The position numbers and the translations under genes were made by a program. 64,000 nt of DNA from Lumbricus terrestris (Eukaryota; Annelida; Clitellata; Crassiclitellata; Lumbricidae). Below, piece by piece: positions 53,735 to 62,100 of the stretch (positions are counted from its first letter, which is position 1; each line of letters begins with the position of its first letter). Below the pieces are notes generated by a model that made no database searches, had not been told where the DNA came from, and saw only the letters and a program-made list of their open reading frames with translations. The stretch spans positions 19,958,372 to 20,022,371 of the forward strand of contig OX457047.1 in NCBI GenBank assembly GCA_949752735.1. The letters are read 5' to 3'.

Positions 53735-53850
53735 TTATATACAATACAATCCTATACAATGAAATGCAATTCAGTGCAATGAAATGCAATGCAATGCAAT
53801 ATAACACATTACAATACAATACAATGTAATATAATACAAATACAATACAA
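53735..53850. repeat. AATAC/AATGC pentamer repeat
   Basis: Runs of ACAAT, ATGCA and GCAAT pentamers. Confidence 0.75.
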
Positions 53851-54011
53851 TTTTAATTATTTCTGCAGATGGTAGGTCCAATTATACATATGCATATATA
53901 ATATATATTATATATAGGCAGCTCCAATATATATATACATATATTAAAGCTCCTCCTCCAACAGAGTTTCCTACTGTGTAGCCTATAGGCCTACCCATCC
54001 TCACTACATGC

Positions 54012-54322
54012 GAGTTTCTGGCGGCGCTCGAAATCACACGAACTGGCCAAACACCGACCAGTTTGATTGTCTTTAAGTACATTGGAATCGTGCCGCGCTG
54101 CAGCTTTCTCGCTGACTATGTCGGCAGACTTTGCGAGGCCAGAAAATATCTGAGTTGCTCCTTAAGAAGAGTTTAATATTAGGCGAATTTAGGCCTATTT
54201 TCCAATAAGATATAATTATATCCAGTCCACTACTCACGATTTTCTGGCGGTGCTCTAAAAATCACCTAAACTGGCCAAACACCGACCAGTTTGCTTTACT
54301 TGTAATGCACTGGAATCTGTCT
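54012..54322. repeat. pair of about 83-bp direct repeats
   Basis: 54012-54092 and 54240-54322 share TTCTGGCGG.GCTC and ACTGGCCAAACACCGACCAG with diverged ends. Confidence 0.75.
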
Positions 54323-54384
54323 CTAGTTTTCTTATCACGACGTAAACAGTTGTAGAGATTTCCGCTTTTTGCTTTGAAGGGGGG

Positions 54385-55112
54385 GGCTGCGCCACAATTA
54401 ACGCCGAAGCGCATCCTATAGTCTTATACGGTCCGTGACCTTGGTGTCCTGTCGGACCAAGAGCTCACATTTGCTCCTCACATTCACCGACTTGCTCGAG
54501 ACTGTTACTATCAACTGGGTCAGCTTCGCACAGTTGCTCGTTCACTGACATCTAGTGCTCTCACCACTCTGGTTCATTCCTTCATAATCTCTCGTATTGA
54601 CTATTGCTCGTCACTTTACTCTGGCCTCCCATCAAATCGAATAATGTGCTTAAACAGAGTCTTACGCTCTGCAGCACGTTTAATTGGACATATCCCTAAA
54701 TTTGATCATGTGTCCAGCTATATGCTGGATACATTACACTGGCTTCCTACTCGCCAGCGCATTGAATTCAGGATCGCTGCCCTAGTTAGGCAATGCCAGC
54801 TTGGAATTGCTCCACACTACTTGCAAGAGCTTTGCTGCTCCACTGGTACCCAAGACCACCGCCCCTCCGTTCTGCACAGAAGGGATTGCTATTTGCACGA
54901 ACTGCAACGACGCAGCATAGAGCATTTTCTGTGATTGGCCCAGTTGTCTGGAATGGCCTCCCACAGGAGCTACGTCTACTTGCTGGGGTTATTACTGAAA
55001 CATTTTTTTTTTATTGAACTTAAAACTGTCCTTTTTTGCCGTGCTAGAGTCGGGAGCGCTTCTGAGTAGTCCTCTTGAAGAAGCGCTATATAAATTCTTG
55101 AATGAATGAATA
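54385..55112 (+). mobile_element. family-1 LINE fragment, frameshifted
   Basis: RT C-terminal frame (SALTTLVHSFIISRIDYCSS, NRVLRSAARLIGHIPKFDHV, YMLDTLHWLPTRQRIEFRI), then frameshift, RAFSVIGPVVWNGL, hairpin GGGAGCGCTTCTGAGTAG and GAATGAATGAATA. Confidence 0.88.
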
Positions 55113-55270
55113 TATTCGCCGCTGCAGCGGCCACCAAGAAGCGGCCGGCATTGATTGAATAATCCAAGAAATTTCAGTTATTTAATTATAATAATCACTA
55201 TGAACATATTAGACATAATAATTATGAATGATTAAATGCGATCTAGAGAGACGCGTTGTAATAATCCTGA

Positions 55271-55831
55271 TGACACAACAAACAGATCGACGTCATTTCA
55301 CAGGGCCATATGGTCATGATTGTGACGTAACAAAGAGGTCGACGTCATTAATTTTCACAGGTCCTATTATAGGCTATAGCAGTGGTTCCCAACCTTTTTT
55401 GACTGTCGGGCCAATTTTTCTAGGTTGAAGGACATGCGGGCCACTTTTTCTTAGTTAGAGGATATTAGGAGGCCACGAGGTTAAAATTTAATTAACTAAA
55501 AGTGTTTAAAATTGTTATAATTGATTCCAAAAAGAAAGTTTGATGCAATTTATTAACGTCCAAATAAAATTATTTGTAATAGAAAAAGAATTATATATTC
55601 TATCATGTCCAACTTGTCAAGTTTCACATATATTTTTCTTAATTCATTGAGATGCTGCGGGTCATTTTTGTAGGCCAGGCGGGCCACTTTTGGCCCGCGG
55701 GCCACGGGTTGGGAACCGCTGGGCTATAGTGATTATGACGTAACAAAGAGATCGACGTCGTATCAAAGCCACAGGCATGCACGTACATACATACAGTTAT
55801 AATTATGACGTAACAAACAAACGGACGTCAT
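55271..55831 (+). promoter_or_regulatory. four CRE-like 26-bp repeats upstream of the membrane-protein gene
   Basis: Imperfect copies at 55271-55296, 55323-55348, 55736-55761 and 55806-55831. Each has TGACGTAAC (TGACACAAC in the first), a short spacer and a GACGTC or GACGTCAT palindromic core. They lie 190-750 nt before the start codon; a hAT-like element (55380-55721) splits the set. CREB/ATF-type sites are a motif inference. Confidence 0.4.
55380..55721. mobile_element. hAT-like element, 342 bp
   Basis: Ends CAGTGGTTCCCAACC and GGTTGGGAACCGCTG; GGCTATAG on both sides (55372-55379, 55722-55729). CAGTGGTTCCCAA is a classic hAT end. Confidence 0.9.
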
Positions 55832-56022
55832 ATCGAAGGGTCTCCGCATACAGGTCCGTGGAGTAATTATACTTGCAAGTATCGTCAACATCTAGAGAGC
55901 TGCGAGGGGCGCTTGTAGTACGTCGTCCAATCGAGTAACCACAGGGTCATATTAATCGGCGACCTTCAGTCTTTGAGGTATCTCAGTCTACACCACGGAC
56001 AGTAAGACGTTTTCGTTCAGCC

Positions 56023-56128
56023 ATGAACGCAAGCAATGCTAGCGAAGCGTCGTGCGAATTTACACCAGCTTCTCCTACAGTGGACTTATATAAGAATGAC
56101 GAAAGAAGTACTGACGCGGAGTCTGCCG
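56023..56128 (+). CDS. membrane-protein gene exon 1
   Basis: Starts at the ATG in CAGCCATGAACG. Encodes 35 residues and one base, donor GTAGGT. The intron begins directly with a (CATT)/(CGTT) array; read-through would give a repetitive HSFI peptide, which I reject. Confidence 0.68.
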
Positions 56129-59100
56129 GTAGGTCATTCATTCATTCATTCATTCATTCATTCATTCATTCATTCGTTCGTTCGTTCGTTCGTTCATTCA
56201 TTCATTCATTCATTCATTCGTTCGTTCGTTCTTTCGTTCATTCGTTCATTCGTTCATTCATTCATTCATTTATTCATTCATTCATTCGCCCGCTCGTCAG
56301 CTCGTTCGTTCGTTCGTTCTTTCGTCCGTTCGTTTGTTCGTTCGAAATGACGTCGTTTGTTCGTTCATTCGTTCCTTCGTTCGTTCGTCCATTCATTCAT
56401 TCACTCATTCATTGTGAACGTTCGTTCGTTCGTTCGTTCATTCAATACGAATATTTATATAGCGCCCCATTATGGCCGACTACTCAGAAGCGTTCCCGGC
56501 GTATTGTAGTATCGAGGACCTAAGCAAATGCAGTATCTTTTGACAGTATCTAATGACGGCATTTCCCTAACACTGTAAACCTTAACACACCCACTTGACG
56601 CCTAACCTAATCCTAACCGACACTCACGGTCTCCGATACTGCAACTAGGCCTACGTCGTGCTCTCGACCCAGTACGGATAAAAAATGATTTTGAGATGTG
56701 CATAAAAAGAGTGAGGGTGAATTCTGGGGAACAAGCGCAGCGACAAAGGAAGCCTGTGCCAAAGCGAGGGGCCAACCACAGAGATTCTGCTTGCTGACTG
56801 TGCGGCAAAATGGACGATGAGCACACTGTGCTCAGTAGCACTATACATTGCACCATTCTGACTTACATATTAGGCTACATACAACAAAGTCATAAAGGGC
56901 TCACTTGCCTCCATTTGCTCTTAATTTTAATAATTACTGTAATAATAATTAAACATAGTTTTCTTTATTGCCTACATATTATGATGGTTTTCCAATTTCC
57001 ATTCTCTTAAAAGATTCTACCATCCTCTTCGGTGACACCATTGCCTCTTTCTCTCATCGTAAAACCTTGATTGTATGCTATCATAATCATTGTAGGGCCT
57101 ATGACACAATATCATTGTCAACTACAGTTAGTCACTGCGTGCACCCATTGTCTGTATTTTTATGGCAGCAATAAAGAAATTGAATAGAATAGAACAAATT
57201 TAATTCTTTTCTCGCAAGGTGTCTCGCACTACGAGATTTTCTTATAAATTATGTTGTATAAAAGGCTTTTTATAGTGCATATATTATGGTTCTTTGAATT
57301 AGCACCAGGCAAAAACCATTCGGAGTCACAGGTTGAAATAATTTTTGAAGACACCGAAGGGAAGATTAGCGTAGAAATTCTTCAGTGCTAGAGTTATAGA
57401 GTCGTTGAATGGTTTAGACGACAGCACTGTCTCGGTGAACACATAGGCTACAGTCTCAGCGGTTACGTATAGCATAGCATCTAGGAAAATTATTGGGCCA
57501 TTAAGTGTTCCAGGTTAATTTGCTCTGATTTAACACAGACCCAGCGTCTTCGGAACCACTTAGAACAATAATTATTGTTATGTTATCTTACGTCATTTTA
57601 TGTTGAATACAATAAAATTATGTACACCGCTCATCAAAATGCAAACATAATCAGAGGCGCGCTCTCCAGTTGCTTACAGTGGCGGCGCCAGGATTTCGGG
57701 GGGCTGAAGCCTCGCGGCGAAAATTTCACATTTTCATCCGTCAAAATTTCTGACGGCTTTTTTTTAGTCATCGACCGAAATCGCATGAAAATGTTCCATT
57801 TTCGCCGCCAAAATTTCTGACGACCTTTTTTTTTAGTCATCGACCGAAATCTTATGAAAATTTTCCATTTTCGCCGCCAAAATTTCTGACGACCTTTTTT
57901 TAGTCATCGACTGAAATCGCATGAAGATTTTCCATTTTCGCCGCAAAAATTTCTGACGACCTTTTTTAGTCCTCAGCCGAAAATCGTGGATTTTTCAATG
58001 TAAAAAATTCGGATGGCCCTTTTTTAGGGGGGGGCTGAGCCTCTTGTAGGGAGGGGCTTAGCCCCCAGCCCCCTAGCGCCGCCACTGGTTGCTTAGATGA
58101 GAGAAGAGGAGTATAGTCCACTAAGCCTGAGACCTTGAGACACTGACAGTCTGACACAGTCCTATGCATGATTTTATTTTATTTATTTCCCACATTTGAC
58201 ATAGCGCCCTTTAAGCCCCATACTCAAAGGCGTTCCCGACAACAGCGCGGACAATGCATCGGAGTTTCACCCCGAAGCGCACGGCAATTGCGAGTGAAGG
58301 CTTTGCTTGTTGTAGTCGGGAGCGCCTCTGAGTAGATTATCTGGAAGGGGCGCTACAGTAAATGAGAGAAATAAATAAAGTGCTTCAACCTCAGCCTTCT
58401 CATCCGTGTCTTATAATAATCATTATTTTATCACTCTATGGCAGGGGTGTCAAAGAGCTGGCCCGCGGGCCATTTCTGGCCCACCGACGATATTTTTCTG
58501 GCCCGCGGAGCCTTCCCTAAAGATAACAAAATTAGAGGATAAAAGTTCAAATTTTTATACTTTACAGTCAGCGCCAAATACATGGAGGTTTTTTCTTACT
58601 GACGTCACTTTTGCTCAGACGCACAGCTCTGTGTAGACTGTGCACCTATGGTTTCCGGTTGGTTGTCTCTAAAGGATTCTCTGTCTTAAAGCCTATGTTA
58701 CTTGTGAACATTTTGTGGTCATGATTTCACTCTCAACGATAGATGGCGCCCCACTTAAAATTCCGTTTCTAACGCTAAGAGCCATGCTTTGAATCTCCAA
58801 AGACATTATTTTATTTTGCTAGCAATCATTCGTCAATCTGCTTTCATAGATGTAATTAATTGAATGCCTTTGTTCTGTAAACAAGATGTGAAATTTTCCA
58901 GAACTCCGATTATCGCCCGAAAACTTGTACAAAGCCATTGAGATGTATTCAAACGGGCGAGCGGTGGTGAAGATCTCACCCTCAGGGTCGAGGCCATGAG
59001 ACAACCGCTATATAAAAATCCGATTACATTTACACTGGCCCGCCACTTGTTGGAAGATGCTCACACTGGCCCGCCACCAAAAAAGGTTTGACACCCCTGC

Positions 59101-62100
59101 TCTATGGCTTAGCCGACGAGTGGATTTGGTGTATAGGTCTACATAATTGCATATCGACTTATTGCTATTGCAGAATCGGAATTGTTTCGCGTCCTGGCTA
59201 CTATAATCGTGTTCGTCTCGTGGGTCTACCTGATCGTCAAAGCTTACCTCGACTATGAAGCCAATCGAGCAGAGTTCATGGACATTGGTAATTATTCATC
59301 GATCACCTTCTTCTCCACACGATATTCGTAGTAGTAATAGAAGTAGTAGTGGTATAGTAGTAGTGGTAGTAATAGTGGTAGTAATAGCAGTAGTGGCCTA
59401 GTAGTGGTAGTTGTAGTGGCAGTAGTAGTAGCCAAGTAGTAGTAGTAGTACTACTACTACCACCACCACCACCAAAACCACCACCACCACCACCAAAACC
59501 ACCACCACCACCACCACCACCACCACCACTACTACTGTAGTAGTGGTTGTGGTGGTTGTGGTGGTGGTTGTGGTGGTGGTGGTAGTGGTGGTATAGTAGT
59601 ACTACTACTGTAGTAGTGGTGGTGGTTGTGGTGGTGGTGGTAGTGGTGGTGGTGGTACTAGTAGCTATTCACAAAGAAAACTTGTCAATTCGCATGCATG
59701 GTGCAAAGTTGTATACTTCATACTGAGTACAATGTGAATACTAACTGCATACTGAATGCTGAGCGGACGTTCTTTTAATTATGGGAATTCTAACGGGACG
59801 TTATGTGTGTGTGAAAGTGAAACCAATTTTGAATTTCAATGCCATGGCTTTTAAATATTCGGATCTAGTAGCCTACGGTACCAAGAGCAAATCAGCGCTG
59901 ATGCATCTTATGCACCGGCACAATTTCGAGTAGGTTTACTGGAAAGAATCGATGCCTGAATGGAAAGATTATTTTGGAGATATCAAATGTCATAGCCTTT
60001 CGGCGATGTTGCGCCGTTCCCAGAAAGTGTGTCCAGCCTACGTGTGGTTCGCTGACCATTACTTTGGTCGTCTGAAGCCACAAGTCGTGCATAAGATCCA
60101 CATTTGAAATGGCACGCGAAATCCTGGCACGTTAAGCCATAGGAGATGGGAAGGCGTGCATTGCCTTACCATTTCAGCTCAACGTCAAGTTTGCTCACTG
60201 CCGATAATTTGGTCGCTAGTCGCCTGTTACTCGATCAACTGTCCGGCAGTTTAGGTCTCCGCGATGATCTAATACGCAGCTTTATTATACGCTCTATACG
60301 TTCTACAGTCGCCGTTCTATAATGTCCGTTAAAATGCTAGCCTGTGCACAGTAAACCCTGTGGACGATGTATACATGCGCAAGGTTCGTCCATTCTCTCC
60401 TAGGACGGCCGGGGACCCGATGCAATCCTCCCCCAACACATGCCTGACCAGCATTCATCTGTCACCATCCAGCGCTTATAATGCAATCGCTTTTCACAGC
60501 ACTTTTGGGTAGCCTACTCAGCATCGCTTCAATCAAGACTAGCCATTCCAGGATAATGCAATCCCTATTTTTAACTCTTAAGGGATAACAATCATCTTCC
60601 TCAGGTAAACGAATAATAGCAGTGCCTATATAAATCCTAGGGTGGGGTTGATTATGTTATAGTACAATAATAAAGGCACTTTCCTACCAGCAACACCAAA
60701 GACAAGACCTCACCTTCCAGAGAAATTTCCTGCTCCTAAAACAGCAATTTTTCTCCACAATTCATTTTGTTGCATGCAGGCCCGCATTAAGGTAGGTGCT
60801 AAGGGTGCTGCAGCACCCGGGCCCGCGGGTTTTGGGGCCCGCATTTTCGGAAATGATGAAATTTCTTAGCAAGAATATTGCAACAATAATAGGCTAAATA
60901 CGAAATTATCGTCAACGAAATTTTGGCAAAGTTCTCCCACACATCCGATTTATTAGCCCCAGCGGATGAATTGGTTGAAATCACAGGAACTTATTGTTAT
61001 TGTAAATTTATCTTTGGGACCAAAGCCGAATTAAGAAATGTTGGGCCCTGTTCGGGATTTTTTTGCGGATCTACGGCCAACAATTTTGATGACATTTTTA
61101 GTCGTTTGGTTGAAATTTGCTAAAAATCAAAAAATTATCGGAAATATTTTTCCCGCATGTGTGGGGCTCCCTAAAGTGTAGGGCCCCTGTTCGGTCGAAC
61201 ATGTTGAACATGCCTTAATCCGGCCCTGTTCGGGAGGTATCAACAGTGATGGGCTGTCTTAAAATATAAGCCATGCGGGTCAATCATTTTGACTGGCGTC
61301 TTTAAAATAATAAGAGAAATAACGTTAGAAAACATGTTATTGTATAACTCTTAATTTCTTTAACCTGTTATAGCTTATCATCTTCTTCTCTAGTTTTCTG
61401 CCTCCGACGCTGGCTGAAATGTCCGATACCTCTTCTTCAAACTTTCCATAGGCCTGTCCATATGCTATTATACATAACCTGTCGTGGTCCTCATCTTGTT
61501 CGCTTCCCTTCATTTTTCCTTCATGACCGTTCTTCGCAGTAAGTCTGCCCACAACCTGTGTCCTACCCACTTCCTTTGTCTCGATCTCTTTCACTGTATA
61601 GGTCTACTCTTCTCCGATAATTCCTATACCTAGATAATTGGTGCAAGAAGATCATGACGCTCTAAAGAGCGGTTTGCCAGGATATTATTGGAGTCTGCGA
61701 AATAAATATGATGCTATATTTTTTTTATTAGACCTGAAAATAGGAAGAAGGAACTCATAAATTTAAATTTAAGGATTACGATAAACTGAAAAGAGAAAGC
61801 AGGAATCCAGAGAAACGGATGATAAAACATTGACATGGAGTGCACGTGATGTTGTTTGGATTTGAGACATGAACCATGAGAGCATGCAAGCGATGTAATC
61901 ATATTAAGAAGACTAGAGGTCTTCGAAATGTGGACATGGGGAACAATGAAGAAAATCAACTGGATGGAACATAAGCATAGGGCTCATAAACATAAATAAC
62001 AATTGAAGAAGCTAGTCGTTCGTTCCTTCTGTCACGTATAGACCTACATCTACTAGTGTAGGAAACTTTTCCTTAGAAACAATTGCCCGCATACCAAAGG

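Noticed and set aside
56023..56523. 166-codon frame reading through the FIHS repeats
   Set aside because: A clear donor at 56129 precedes the repeat, and splicing to 59174 keeps the phase.
61337..61594. 85-codon minus-strand frame (MKEIETKEVGRTQVVGRLTA)
   Set aside because: Lies within the compound hAT-like element; no match to a transposase or host family that I recognise.
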